This document shows positions 1-13,400 of a stretch of DNA of 64,000 nucleotides, piece by piece. The notes beneath the pieces are model-generated. The model saw only the letters and a list, made by a program, of their open reading frames with translations. It made no database searches and was not told where the DNA came from. The position numbers and the translations under genes are program-made. Source of the stretch: Antedon mediterranea (taxonomy: Eukaryota; Echinodermata; Crinoidea; Comatulida; Antedonidae); assembly GCF_964355755.1 (NCBI RefSeq), contig NC_092673.1, positions 33,923,648 through 33,987,647 on the forward strand. The letters run 5' to 3'. Numbering within the stretch: the first letter of the stretch is position 1; each line of letters opens with the position of its first letter.

Positions 1-125
1 AGGGGAACTCCAAATTTTCCCTCCAACGCTGGGTAGTGTTGTATTGGGCTGGTCATGCTCTGGTGGCCTTTAAGCTCTGGGGTCCCTGGTTTAGCCATAG
101 AATTTTCATAGCTGTTTAGTCACTG
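1..125. mobile_element. right end of a hAT-like MITE (truncated by window edge)
   Basis: The sequence resembles the right half of the element at 52840-52990: both share a CCAACRCTGGGTAGT block, a 'ctctgg...ccctggtttagc' block and a terminal 'catagctgtt...cactg'. The left end lies outside the window. Assignment to hAT rests on the CAGTGGCGTAAC-like ends of the better copies and is an inference. Confidence 0.5.
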
Positions 126-481
126 GTTCCAACCCTCCAGATTTTTCCGGGAGCCTCCCAAATTTTCATCCAATCTCCCTATCTTCCGAATATTAACAAA
201 AAAAGGTTCTGGATTTCACACATAATTACTGTACAACAATGAACAATGTACCTCAAGTTAACATTGAAATGCTAATGATTACGCGGCAAGGTATTTTACG
301 TCAAATTTGTTAAAACGTGCTGAATCCATTAAAGGGCGTCAGAGCCGTCAACAATAATGCAAACCTCCCGAAATTTTTAACTTGGGTGTTTCATCATCTG
401 TAGTCATTTAACAGAAAAAAATTGATTTATTACAATATCACATGCGGTTGTTTAATGTTATAATAGTGTTTAATATGTATC

Positions 482-520
482 ACCATGGAGAAATAAGTTC
501 CTAACTTATTTCTCCATGGT
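482..520. repeat. perfect 18-bp hairpin with 3-nt loop
   Basis: Positions 482-499 are an exact reverse complement of 503-520, separated by CCT. The arms begin with ACCATGGAG. Shorter hairpins with related CATGGAGGT arms occur at 32460-32486 and 56183-56210, and a GGAGGTATAA hairpin at 10537-10562, so this looks like a family of very small fold-back units. No gene context is visible. Confidence 0.7.
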
Positions 521-881
521 ATCACACAGCATAACAGACTACTAACTGGTCTAATCTTAATTTTTGGGCTAGCAATCTATCATCTGAAAAAGTAAAAATG
601 TCAATGTGCATCATTTTGTTTGTCAACACTAAACGCTTTGATTACAAGTTTACAGTGTGAAAATGAATCACAATAGTAGAACACATCAACAATTGCCAAT
701 ACCAACAAACTTTGTACATATTGTTAAAATTAATTTATGAATCCCAATCTAAAAAAATAAATAACAACTTGATCAAACATTTGCGTGTATAAAATAATGT
801 AAAAAAAAGTATAAATATTACAGTACCAAAAAACACTAAACAACGGAAAATAAGATTTTATTACTTTATAGTAATACCAAC

Positions 882-980
882 CTTGGCAGTTCTAGTAGAG
901 TGCCTCCGCACATCAGCTTTTAATTTATTTTTATCTCGCGTGTTGAACGAGTGAGTACGCATTCGTCTTTTAACAAACAT
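882..980 (-). CDS. first coding exon, N-terminus resembling eIF2D (ligatin)
   Basis: On the minus strand an ATG at 980-978 opens a 33-codon frame that runs to a GT donor at 881-880 (AAG|GTTGGT). The peptide starts MFVKRRMRTHSF and continues RDKNKLKADV. This resembles the eIF2D N-terminus, which starts MF.K..R and has a DRRKLRADV-like segment. eIF2D is a non-canonical initiation and recycling factor that places tRNA on the 40S ribosome. The following exon should lie below 880, but I could not identify it, so the gene is partial here. It could also be another basic N-terminus or a chance frame. The identification rests on about ten matching residues and I hold it loosely. Confidence 0.38.
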
Positions 981-2760
981 TTTCAATCAAATAATTCTAA
1001 CTACACCACAGAAAAACCAACATAGAGATTTATATCCATTATGAATACTGTATTATTATCATCATAATACACCGACAAGCACAGTGATGAAAAAAACAGA
1101 TGCGAAATTTTCGTATTGGCGCCAAACGAAGATAATGTAAGTGACCTTGATATTGCCCTTTTCTTGAGATATATCCAGGCTCTCCGGCTCAAAACAATAG
1201 CAGTAGCTCAGCTCACAGAAACTGGAGATGTGCGAGATAAGATAAGTTTGACAAAACAAGGCCTTGAAGTGAAAAGTGTATGGCTGTTGGAGTACAGATC
1301 ATTAAATATTAAAAGCAGCCTCGCATCAGAGTAATAAACAACACATCAGGTACCAGCAAAATATTATTTGAATGATATTACTAACAGCGTGTCAGTATAG
1401 CATTATGGATACAGTTTACAATGCGGAGTGAAGATAGATCACACACGCTATAGCAAGTTCAAGGAGGGATGAATGCAAATCAAAATCGAATGAATCCTAG
1501 AATGCCAGAAGATGTATTAACTTCAATAAATCACAGATAAGAATACAGGCTGTCCATTTGCAACATCATCACACACAAAGAACTGTTTATAAAGTACTCC
1601 AGTAATAATCCAATTATGTAGCAGCACACAATGAGAAGGAAGTATTCAATTAGAAATTCACAGATTGCTTGCATGAACGCACACATGCAAATGACCCACA
1701 AAAAAATTCAAATTTAATTAACAATACACAACTAAATGCTGTAAAATGATGAAACAATTTGCTGTAACTGGTAAAATCATAAAGTTAGGTACTAAGCAGA
1801 TGTTGTACCGGAAGGAAATGCAATGGGAAATGATAAAGCCACAGATAGGATCTATCGTCCTATTGAAAGTAAGGATGCTGGTTTAACAGGAAGTGATCAT
1901 TTCAACCACTGGCCATACAGACCATTGGTACTATCCCAGCTTAATAATAAGGAAACAAAACTATCTAGGAAAACGTTAGTATTACCATTGATTTAATGGT
2001 AGATTGTTTTGCATCAAGATGCATGGCTAGAAAAGTTGATTTCATTACAAGTTTGTTCATTCTTAAGATTTTTTTTCTCATTACCGTACATCTTTGGTTA
2101 TTGTAAGTTTTGGCGTTTATACCCCTCTCTTTTTTGGGGTCACTTTGACAGTCAGTTGAGTTGAGTTAAGTTGCAATAAGCGTATTTTTTACATCACTCA
2201 GATCACAGAAATCATTATGTTAAACAAAAAAAAAAAATATTTATGATTGAAATATATTTTATTTGTAGACGGTTGAAACAAATCATTTTTTATAGAATGG
2301 ACTTCTATAAATACGTACTGCAAAATAATGGCAATCAATGGCATACAGTATAAATTACATTACAAATAGCAAGAGGTGTGGCGTAGTATTCCCAAAACAA
2401 TCCCACTGATTTGCCATCCCTCAATTACAGTATACCGTACCACAGAAATCAAATGAAATATCTTTCTCCATGTACACACAATACCATTATTGATGCTAAA
2501 AGAAAAAGATAGTTATTATAGAGGGCAGCATTCTGTTTTAATCAAAGACTGTATGTTAAAGTGAGATTCAAAATAAAAGGAACTCAACCTTTATCACTCA
2601 GAAAACCAATTCTTATCTTTATGGTCCTAAACAAACAAGGGTACACTTTTTAGCATCATTATTATAATTTCAATTCAGACACCCATACTGACTTTAGTCG
2701 TCCTAGATATTGTATTGTAGTGTTAAAAATCTCATCAAAATTAATAAGGTATACTATTTG

Positions 2761-2813
2761 CAGGGGCGGATCTGGCATTGGAACATGATGTGCCCAGTCT
2801 AAACCCGCCTCTG
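2761..2813. mobile_element. very short palindromic remnant with CAGGGGCGGATC ends
   Basis: CAGGGGCGGATC at the left and ACCCGCCTCTG at the right are imperfect inverted repeats about 50 bp apart. CAGNGGCG-type termini are typical of hAT transposons, so this is probably an internally deleted copy. Only the two ends support this. Confidence 0.4.
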
Positions 2814-4165
2814 ATTTGACTGAAATTGAAAATCACTCAGTTGTATAATAACTACGTCAGTGTAGGTTGGAATTTTTTCTACTGACGTCACATGAGTCCA
2901 TTGCCCATTGCAATGCAGTATTGTACAGTACTAAAAAACTACACAAACTACAGTATCATATTCATAGTTTATACAATATTAATGTTACATCTGAATATAT
3001 AATAATAATAAATTCTAAAAAATTATAACACTCATGCGTTTTACAACTTTGACAACCGCTAAAATTCCTACACAAATCCCCATTGTTCCCAAAATATTAT
3101 GGAATTGTAAGATTTAATCTAGCAAAAAGGAACAACAATAAAGAATGGATGCCTCACTGGGTTTCCATTGAATAATTTCTGGCAGTTAAAACCTGTGACA
3201 ATCTTGTCATAACTGGTTCATATATTTTGTATGGATAACAGACAAGTATCATAAGTGGTATATAAACTATATAAGAATTGCATAACATAGAAGATCTAGG
3301 AAATTTACAGTAAATATTTATATTATTATAAACATCTATGACACTGAATGACAGTAATAAATATTCACAACCTCCTTTATAAGGCTAACTATATTCACCA
3401 AAACATTTTAAGTATTCATTTGAATTCTCTTATCATTGTCAAGTCATCCTTCTGATTTATTAATAAGAATTGCTATCTTTTCAGATAGTAACATCCTAAA
3501 TAAACATGGTGTTTTACGATCACTTACAATTACATAAAATAATTATTAACAGCACAGGGTTGGAAATTGTTTGAAAGTACTAAGTTGTGATCATCCCTTT
3601 GATATTAAACAATCTCATATCTTTCTAGATAGTATAACAATGTCTTATTAATGATTGTAGAATCGCTTTTCACAAATTAAAAATCTTTTTTTATGCCAAT
3701 GAGTTTGAAAATAAATAATAGTGTTCTTTATTTACATTATAAATAACACCGAATTAAATACAATACTTTGATTACTGAATTGTGATTTTAACTTTATGGT
3801 AATAAAATAACGATCAATTTTATCATATAAATCAATTGATGTGTTTTGTATTATAGGGTATTGAAATCTAGAGTTAAGTTTATCTTGGTAAAATTTAGCA
3901 TTTAAAAATAAATGATATGTCATTCAATTGTAAATAACAAAAGTGTTATTGTTGTATTCAGGGAGTCAATCGCAGTATTTTAAAATAGTTACAGTATGTG
4001 TCATGCATTTGTAGGGGTCAATTTTTCAGGAAGGGTTTTAGGAGATTACTGTAAATCACCAATTATCACTGTACTGACAGTCTGATATCAATCATGCTAA
4101 AAAAAAACCTTGGTTGAAATCTATCATCATCACCAACCTATTAACGATACCGTTTTGTTTCTATT

Positions 4166-4295
4166 TAAGGCCAATTCACACAGCAAGCAGTAACAGTAAG
4201 CGGTAAGGGTGAAAAACAAAAATTTAGAATCTACAGTATGTTATTTCTTAATGACCATTTACACAACACCACTCGTCTGTGTCAATTGGCCATTA
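4166..4295. mobile_element. GGCCAATT-type MITE, copy 1
   Basis: The left end reads AAGGCCAATTCACACAG and the right end reads CTGTGTCAATTGGCC, so the termini are inverted repeats of about 17 bp. A second copy lies at 19800-19934 in the last BTBD16 intron. The two share ends and a TAACGGTAA-like interior. No coding capacity is visible. Confidence 0.65.
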
Positions 4296-5886
4296 GAAGT
4301 TGAATCTTTAATTTCTGAAAGAATATCTCAAGTCAATCAATGCTAGAAAACCTTAAACCTTCCAAAATACTGGCCTTTAATAAAAAAAAATTAATTTATC
4401 AGTTTTTCCAATTGTTTAAACTACTGTATGCTTGAAATATAGTGAGTTGATGATGTTTCATTTGTGCTGGCTTAGTGTAGTATGTCATTTGATTACATAC
4501 TGTACATTACATACAAGGTGTTTATACTGGTTTCACAGGCACTGTAGGGAAGGCCTATTGTAGTGGGTTACAACGTTTTTGGGCTTACACTTACAGGTTC
4601 GGAAGTTTGCACAGCTCAGCAATTGTTGTAACTATTGGGCTTATGTACTGGTATCTCTGTACAGTACACTAGATCAACTGTAAACATCCAATATAATTAT
4701 CATTGTTTACATTTGGAATAATATTCATAATATAATCCGACAACCTTTGACCTTCTATAACATCCCTGGCTTATGTTCTTATCTATTGATTATAAATTAT
4801 AAGTTTAAATATTGTACTGTACCATATGGTGATAGGTACCTACATGACTGTAAGGAGTATAAAAAGAACATTATTAATAATAATATCAAATTTTTTATCA
4901 GTAAAAACTTGTGAAGATAGTCAGTAATGATGCTCTGACTTGACAGGGTTGTTGTAGTTTTTTGGTGCTTCATGAAAATAAAAGACCAGCATGCCTTGTT
5001 TTGACGTTTGAATGATTGGGTAAACTGTATTGTGTTCTTTCTGTTTTCCCATTTTTAGGCTAAAATTGTGCATAGTTTTGTAACTGGTTTTATTAATATA
5101 TTATTAGGTGTCTGGCATAATATGACGACCACACATTGGACTACCACATATAAGTGTAATGAGTTGAAGCTGAAAAAGAATGGTTTAATTTATTAATATT
5201 AATAATGACAGCCACTTGTCACATGACTCTCAGTTCATTTAATTTTTGAAGTTAAAAAATGTCTGCCAGTCAGCCACTAAAGCCGGCCAGCTGGGACCAA
5301 ATAGAAAGTTAAGTAGTTATTAATAAATTATTCCACATGGCACAGTATTTTATATTATTAAAACCATTTTTTGTTATACAAAACATTTCAATCTCGAAAT
5401 TGAACTAGGCCTACTTCCTCTGCTAGTATTTGTATGTTCTAGGCCTAACCAGCTGCAAGATACGGCCAAGATAAAGGTAACAAACAAATGTCAACAAACA
5501 AACACCACCAACCACCCAGACGATACTTCATCATGTCATGTTGTGTTGGTGGTGGTGGGCACATCCGTACCACTCATCCTGCTGGGAGAAGAGCCGAAGT
5601 TAATAGATATAAACAATTACAAAATGAATGACACTTACATGTATATCTCGATGATCCATGGGATCATGTTATTTATACATTGGTATAATCAATATATAAA
5701 TGTATTTCAAAAAGTCATTTTAATACAGATATTTATCCTTCCATTTTCTTCTTCGCCTCCTCAACAGACAACCACTCATGCACTCAATGTTTTTGTTTAG
5801 AGTTACGTGACGTCACGTGCTCTAATTGAAATACCGCCCCCAATTTTGTCTCTGTACTTTAAACTTTTATGTAAAGTCATTAACAT

Positions 5887-6257
5887 TTATTATTATAAAT
5901 AGGCCTAAAAAAACTCAATTCATCGCATTTATCAACATCTGTATTTTGTTGTTTTGTTTTGAATATGTCTTGATTTGATTTTCCATACATTACTGAAGGA
6001 ATCGTGTGTGTCCAAAAAAAGGAGAAATTATTAGGAGTTGTTTTATTTTTAATATTGGAGTTTGTGTTCGGCGTCGATCGTAAGTACAGTACGTTCACGA
6101 TGTCATATAACAGAAAAAAGTCGTTCAGATATATGTAATGCTTTTTGCATGTCATGCGAGGCGATCCACTTTAGAAATAAATCTGTGAGTGTGCTCCGTT
6201 GTTTGGTTCGCACAAATTTATTATTATAAATAGGCCTAAAAAACTCAATTCATCGAC
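5887..6257. repeat. 40-bp direct duplication, 330 bp apart
   Basis: A block reading TTTATTATTATAAATAGGCC, followed by TAAAAAA(A)CTCAATTCATCG, is present at 5887-5926 and again at 6218-6256 with one base difference. The intervening 290 bp is not otherwise repeated. It may be a local duplication or the ends of a degraded element. Confidence 0.7.
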
Positions 6258-6309
6258 GGGGACAAGAAGAAAGTACGCGCATCAACCAATCAAATTTTGG
6301 CAGACGCAA

Positions 6310-6515
6310 CCATGACTATGACGCAACGCAAGAAGCGATATGACCGATGAAAAGTGCCAATTTCGAATGATCCTTACATCACGACGTGACCTAGAAAACC
6401 AAGCTTTTAGCCAATCACGACAACGCGATAGAATATACATCACGCGCCGTCGTGATTGGTCAAAATACGCATTGCGTTAACTTTTTACGTCCTTCCTTGC
6501 GTTGCGTCGTATATT
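6310..6515. mobile_element. palindromic MITE with GACGCAACGCAAG ends
   Basis: GACGCAACGCAAGAAG near 6318 is mirrored by CCTTGCGTTGCGTC near 6493. Inside are mirrored CCAATC/GATTGG motifs (about 6409 and 6453). Similar GYAACGCAAG and CCAATC motifs occur in the larger element at 16850-17760 and in a short unit at 29965-30065, so these may be one family. Confidence 0.5.
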
Positions 6516-7425
6516 CGGGGAAGATTTAACTACTTCTGACCATGGATAGTTCCATGTTCTGACCTATGGTTTCCTTTGTTGATTTATAATTTGACTTTGG
6601 ATATTTGACTTTGTCACTAGATCGTCGATAATTAGCGAACTAATTTAATGCTGATGATAGATATGAGGGTTGGACGATTAACAATAATTATTTATAAATT
6701 ATAAACTATATTTAAGCCCAAATGTTAGAAATGATAAAACACAATATAACGTCAATAAGCCATGCTCACAAGCATACTATCAGTTAGTTTTAATACGTGT
6801 GAAAATAGCCTGCATACAAAGAATAAAATCCTATCGAAAATAATAGGCCTACTACTACTTACTAAACAGGAACAATTAAATACAGTACAGTACTACCTGT
6901 AATATTAAATAACAATAGTGAATTAATGATCATGACTGTTTGATACTTGACTGTGAAATTGGTCGCAAAAATGACATCTGCCGAATGGAAGGGGAATTTA
7001 AAAAGGTACGGGCCCCATCTCAAACGGCGCACGTAGGCCTAGTAGTAACAATTTCGGCTTTCTAGGCTAGATGAATATTTGTTTGAAATTTAAATAAAGT
7101 ATGTAACTGAATATATAATATGATAGGCGAGAGTAACAATAAACATCAGCAGAGGGATTCCCGTTTTGCTTCCCGGGTTTGTGCCAGCTCCTCTCCATGA
7201 TCCCAGGTCAGTAAAAATCCGATCCATGTGTTGACGTCATGATTGAGGGACATTCTACGCGCGTGCTCAAGCCATGCCAGATATTGTGTAAACACAACAA
7301 GGAATATTCCGATCCGTCGCGGTGTGGTGGTGTACGTTGGTGTAAAGCTGAGATAAACATCACGAGTTAGAGATTAGAGTAGGTTATCAAATAAGACACG
7401 GAAACTGGACAATACCGTGTGAGTT

Positions 7426-10400
7426 ATGTTTTCTACGGCAATAGGTCTATCACGGCAAGTGGTAAGTGTAAAGGTTGAATTTACTGACAGTGATTGGTAT
7501 TGCTAGGCTAGCCTGCTTGTTGTGACCTCTATACACACGGCCTAACTAGGATAGAGAGAGGTCATTTGACATTAGGAACAAGGGCATGACATTCCACCAT
7601 TACAACTTGGCTTACGTACCTAGCGAGAGGGCCTAGGCCTAGGGTATAAATAAATGGTGGTAGGAACCTATGTAGGGATTAGGCCAAGTTGAGCCGCCGA
7701 CAAGTTGAGCCGCCGCCAGAAAAACGTTATTTTCTATGGAACGCCAAATGCTAACTTTCGCCGGTGCTCGTTCAATTTATGTTAGGGATAACGATGTACA
7801 TTCAAACGTTTATATATCATGGTTTTTAGTATATACAGTATATTATTAAATATTATAATTAAAGAAATAATTATGAAAATCTGGCTTGTAGATTCCAAAA
7901 TACAGTGATGTTTTTAGCCAAAAATGATGTAAACATGTTGCCCCTCATTCAGTCGGCAGTTGTTTGTATGAACTAGGCTAGGCCTACTCCATTTTTCGGT
8001 AAAATAATTACATAAAATCACGTTTTTTAGTAAAATATTTTGTGTATTAACATTTTAAAATTCAATAAAATATGATATTAAAAGATTAGTAAATAAAAAA
8101 CAATATGTATTTAACCTCATTCGAACAAATGTTAATACTCTAAGTATTAGTAATTAGTCCTGAGAGACAACGTGACTTTACGTGGTAGGCCTCCTACACG
8201 CGAGAAAAATTATGAGTGCACTGAATTCTTTCCTCGAAAGATTAAAAACAATTAAATTATTAAATATTAGTTATTAATTACTACTTTCCTTTGCTTGCTG
8301 TGTTAATTGTAATAGGCCTATATGTAATTATATATTATTTATTTTCATGACACAATAAACCAAGACCATGAACTTGTACTCTGGACAACATCCTAATCAC
8401 TACGCGAAATGTCGTAAAAGACGCATGCACTGGGCGTTTCATAGAAATCACCGGCGGCTCAACTTGTCGGCGGCCCAACCGGTCATATCCCCTATGTAGA
8501 ACCTAGTAATAAAGGTGGATAGCTTCTTCCCACACCAACCAAGTGTTCGCAATATTTTGTTTTGCCCATAACATTTTAATGTTTTTATTGCATGAAAAAT
8601 ATCCATTATTAGGCCTAGTTGATAATAAAATTATATAGGCCTATGGATGCGGTTTGTTTTATTTAGGTGAAGTATACAATGTCGAATACCATGAAGCAAG
8701 CTATTAAACCAACAGCATGCCTAATGCCGTTGAAGGCTAAGACTGGTCGTATGTTCATACATCAAAGACACTTACCTAAGCTACCGGTGCCACCCCTTCA
8801 ACAGACTTTATATAGATACCTGTTATCGGTTAAACCACTGCTTTCAGATTTTGATTTTGATACGACTAAAAAGGTAAGTATGATGTTTGCCATGAACACT
8901 ACACATATCTTTGTTCCTTGCACAATTTCAAATTGCGTAAGAAAATCTTTGCATAATTTAAAATTGCACAGATCGTTCAAATTGCGCATAATAACATACT
9001 GGATTAAAAACAAAAGAGCGTATCAAAGACAGAAGATGTGATTTCCTGTTTAACCTACAGTACTAAGTTATAATAAAAAGATTCAAAGTCCTGGATTGAT
9101 ATCCAAAAATATATAGAATTATAAACCAAATGTTCAGATTGTGACATTTTTTATGTTGTTATAAAGAAAGAAGGCAGCAAAACAACTTGTATTTGCACTA
9201 TTAATTGTGCATTACATACACAAAACATTGTAATAATAACATAATAATATCATATATTCATAACTAAGGCCTTGAACATCTGTTTAGGATATATTTTCTT
9301 CTCTACAACAGAAATTATAATCTGGGATTATAGTAGTATTGAGGCAAGACTAAAATTAATTGAAATTTCACTTTTGTCTGTTAGTAGGATGGTCATGCTT
9401 GGCTGAACATGCTTGGCTGGTCATGCTAATGCTGGTCATGCTTGGCTGAACATGCTTGGCAATAAATTATGACTATTCAATTCTCATTAATAGTATTTTA
9501 TTACATGTTGTTTTATCCTTATACATTCAACAGCTTGTTGATGATTTTGGACGACCAGGTGGTATTGGTGAAAAACTACAGATGGGGTTGATTGAAAGAT
9601 CGAAAAAGTTAGATAACTGGGTAATCAACACTTTAAATTTAATCAAATCCATAGACAAATTGAAAATTTAAAAGCCATGAAAAAAAAACGAATTGTAAAA
9701 TTTAGCATGTATCTTAATGCAGATGTGCAATACATTGGAATAGATTTAAATTGTGACGCTACTTTCATACCAATTGTCAATGTACCAACCTATATCAGAG
9801 CTCACAGTTAAGAAATCAGAATTGGTGCCAATGGGATGTCATAATTTACTCCTAATAACAGAACCAAAACGAATCACTTTTCACATGCACCGATTGACAA
9901 TTTGTACCGATTTTGGAATGAACTTTTTTTTATCAAAGATAGTAAAGCCTTTCCTACTACCATATATGGACATGATGATGTCATGTCACTACTATATTTG
10001 GGCACACCACACTTTTTTTTTTGTCAAACTAGTTTGATAGTGTAGACAGAGCTTAAAAGTGAATGTTTTGTAAACTTTTTGTAGCTTTCACAGTGGTGGC
10101 TAGATCACGCGTATCTCAACTTCCGTGAACCAGTTATTATACATTCTAGTCCTGCGGTAATTTTTCCACAACAAAGTTACACAGATTTAGATGGCCAGCT
10201 TAAGTTTGCTGCCTCGGTGGTTGCGGGCATTCTTGACTTTAAAGTTATGGTGGATAAGTAAGTATATTTTTACAACCTATCAGGTTTGTTGCAACAAAAC
10301 TTACATACATTAAATACACATTGAGAACTAGAGAGAGATACCCACTCCTGTGTTGGGCCATTGACCCATGGTTTCCTCGTGGGCTATTTGCCAAATTGTT

Positions 10401-13400
10401 TATAAATATATACAATGTTTGCTGTATAAATATAATAATAAAATTATAAAGATTACCGATTCAAGAATAAGCCCACTAAAAATATTTCAGCTTATACATG
10501 AAGACTAATATATAGTATGTTGTAAGCTTATACCAGGGAGGTATAAACATAATTATACCTCCTTGCTTAAAATATATTACTTTGATTTTAGCCCACGGTG
10601 GGCTTATTTTCTATTTATTAACAAAACACACCAATTACAGAGGATGGAAACAAACCCATGTCTTGTATTAGTATTTTGTAGTATTGTACCACTTTTGGCT
10701 CTATGATACAAATCCTTGGGACTGTGACCAAGGCTTGAACCTAGGACCCTAGGATTGGTAAGCAGGCATGCTAACCACCACACTAGAGTGTCACTTTATA
10801 TATACTACAGTATATTTCAATCAATAAGCTTAAATAAACCTTGTTATTATAGTCAAAGCCTTCCAGTGGACAAGCTAGGTGGTTCACCACTGTGTATGTA
10901 TCAATACTATAAGATATTGTCATCATGCCGAATACCAGGAAGCAGAAAAGACTCGATTGTTACGCATCCGGCTGATGGTCCTGATCCACCAAAACATATC
11001 GTTGTAGCTCATAATTACAAGGTAATTTACATATATATTTTCTTGTATCAATTTTCATGGAAACAGCAAGCCTTGATGCCGTATCAGTTACAGTAAACCA
11101 GATACCCTTGGTATGATGACCTTTTAAGAGTGTTTACTTTAAGAGTTTCTGGTTTACCATACCATACCATACCATATATGATTATTTCAATAATTATATG
11201 ACTCTTCTGTATTATTTCTATTGTGTTATATAGTACCTCACTAAGTACAGTTGAGCAAAAGTGCACAATACATCATGAAAGGCACTTATATATTTTCAAG
11301 TAACTTATGTCTCCCGTGTATATTTTCAGTTCTTTTCCTTAGAAGTGTACAAGGATGGGTGGACACCATTGACAAGAAGTGAGATCTATCAACAGCTTTG
11401 TGATATAGTCAACAGATCTCAAGAAACCAGTGCTCCAGTTGGAATACTTACCGCTGAGAATAGGAACACATGGGGAAAGATATATAATCAAATGAACAAA
11501 GGTATATGCATTTATTATTTGTATACTAATTTGAAGGTGAAGAAGGCTGTTGAAAAACAACTTTCACTATTCTTCTTCAAACAATCACAAAAAGCTCTAC
11601 ATTTGAATAGTGCTAATAGAGGCTAGGAACTAAAGCTCTGTCTCCACTATAAAAAAGTTTGATGTACCCAAATATGGTAGTAATATTCCCAAATACAGTA
11701 GTGACTTTCATCCGTCGGGCTGGTAAAATGATTGGTCTGGAACTGCCTTCCTTTACCGATGTGCACCTAGAACACCTCCAGAAAGATTTCGAACGCATTG
11801 AGTTGGATGCCTCTCATCCTCTCCACAAAGTGATCATAGACCAACTTAATCCAAGTGGTAGATTGAGGCTCCTCAGTGTGAAAACAAATCGATTTGCTAA
11901 ATCCTTTATTCCTTCCGGCATCATCCAGTACAACAGGAAGTCAAGAAGATAATTTTATATTGTAATTTTTTAGATGTTTTTATATGAATGGTTTTATGCT
12001 ATATTTGTTTTTATTGTGTTTTCTTGTTATTATGACGAGCAATGAATTTCCTTTTTGAGGATCAATAAAAGTTATCTTATCTTATCTTATCTGATATAAT
12101 AATACTAATAATAATAATATTTATTTATTTATGGGCACATCACATTTTTTGTCCCATAAATGCTGATAGTGAAGACAGAGCTTGAAATCAATCAATATAG
12201 GAAGAACCTAATTAGAAGTAGGTCATGGCTGGAGGCTAGATCTAAACCTTGAAAGGATGTGACTTGTGAAAATATATAAAAAATAATAATAATAATAATA
12301 AAAAATGAATTAATTTATTTTCTAATCTGTACAAAAGAGCATTCCATAGTATATAAAGAAACTATATCAGGTTTGAATTCTTATTTTGCCAGAATCAGAC
12401 CCTTACTAGTTGATTTATAATCTTACTTCAAGTATACTGTATGTCTCTCTGCGCTGTGGGCTTAGATGTTACACTTTTCAACAATGTTATTCTCCCCTAG
12501 ATAATTAGCGATTAACTTCTTTTCCTTGATAGATCGTACAAATCGTGCAATATTTAGTGAAATTCAACGTAGTATTTTCGTCTTGTGTTTGGATGAGAAG
12601 ATTTCATCACTACCAAAAGAAGAATTTGACAATGAAGTTGGTCGTCAGCTGTTGCATGGAGGAGGCAGTGAACTTAATAGTGGTAACAGATGGGCTGATA
12701 AGACCCTACAGGTGGGTAGACAAAAAGGGAAAATAATAATAATTTAAGAGCTTAGAAAGTGAAGTACTACTGAAGTAGAGAATGTGCTATTTAATATTTC
12801 AGCCCATTTTGAAGTTAGTTACTCAAGATTTAAATAAGCTTTTGTGACATCACCAACATATAGATTATATGCATGGTTTGTTGGTATTAATAGCTATTTG
12901 CATAGAAAAATGTAGGATGATATAACTTGAAAATAATGGACGTTATCATACAAACATACAATGCATGTAATATATTTGGCAAATGCTTTGCAAGCATTTT
13001 ACCATGTAATAGTCAAAGGTCATTGGCGGAATATGGAGCAGTGGTAAGAAATGAGATTTCCTTAAGTTCTGTCTACACTAACAAACTTTATGTGCCTATA
13101 TATGGACATGATGATGTCATCACTACCATATTTGATCATATCACTACCATATTTTGGCACATCATACTTTTTTATCAAACTAGTTTGATAGTGTAGACAG
13201 ATCTGGAGACAGTATGCTTAACTGCTTAACTCTTGTATTGTATCTATTTTAGTTCATCGTTGGTCCTAATGGAGCGTGTGGTTTGCAATATGAACATGCT
13301 CCAGCTGAAGGTCCCCCAATTGCAACACTCCTTGACCACACCTTAACATATTGGTAAGTCCATACAAATTCTTATTTACAACAATGATTATTATTTACAT

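Larger units (their letters stand above)
981..7425. other. intergenic region, no gene recognised
   Basis: AT-rich sequence without a recognisable exon. It holds a short inverted repeat with CAGGGGCGGATC/ACCCGCCTCTG ends (2761-2813), a GGCCAATT MITE (4166-4295), a 40-bp direct duplication (5887 and 6217) and a palindromic GACGCAACGCAAG element (about 6310-6515). The short frames in this stretch (for example 5543-5800) show no family resemblance. The last few hundred bases before 7426 presumably contain the CRAT promoter, but I see no reliable core element. Confidence 0.5.

Noticed and set aside
5543-5800. 85-codon plus-strand frame
   Set aside because: No motif, no splice context and low-complexity ends; no support beyond being open.
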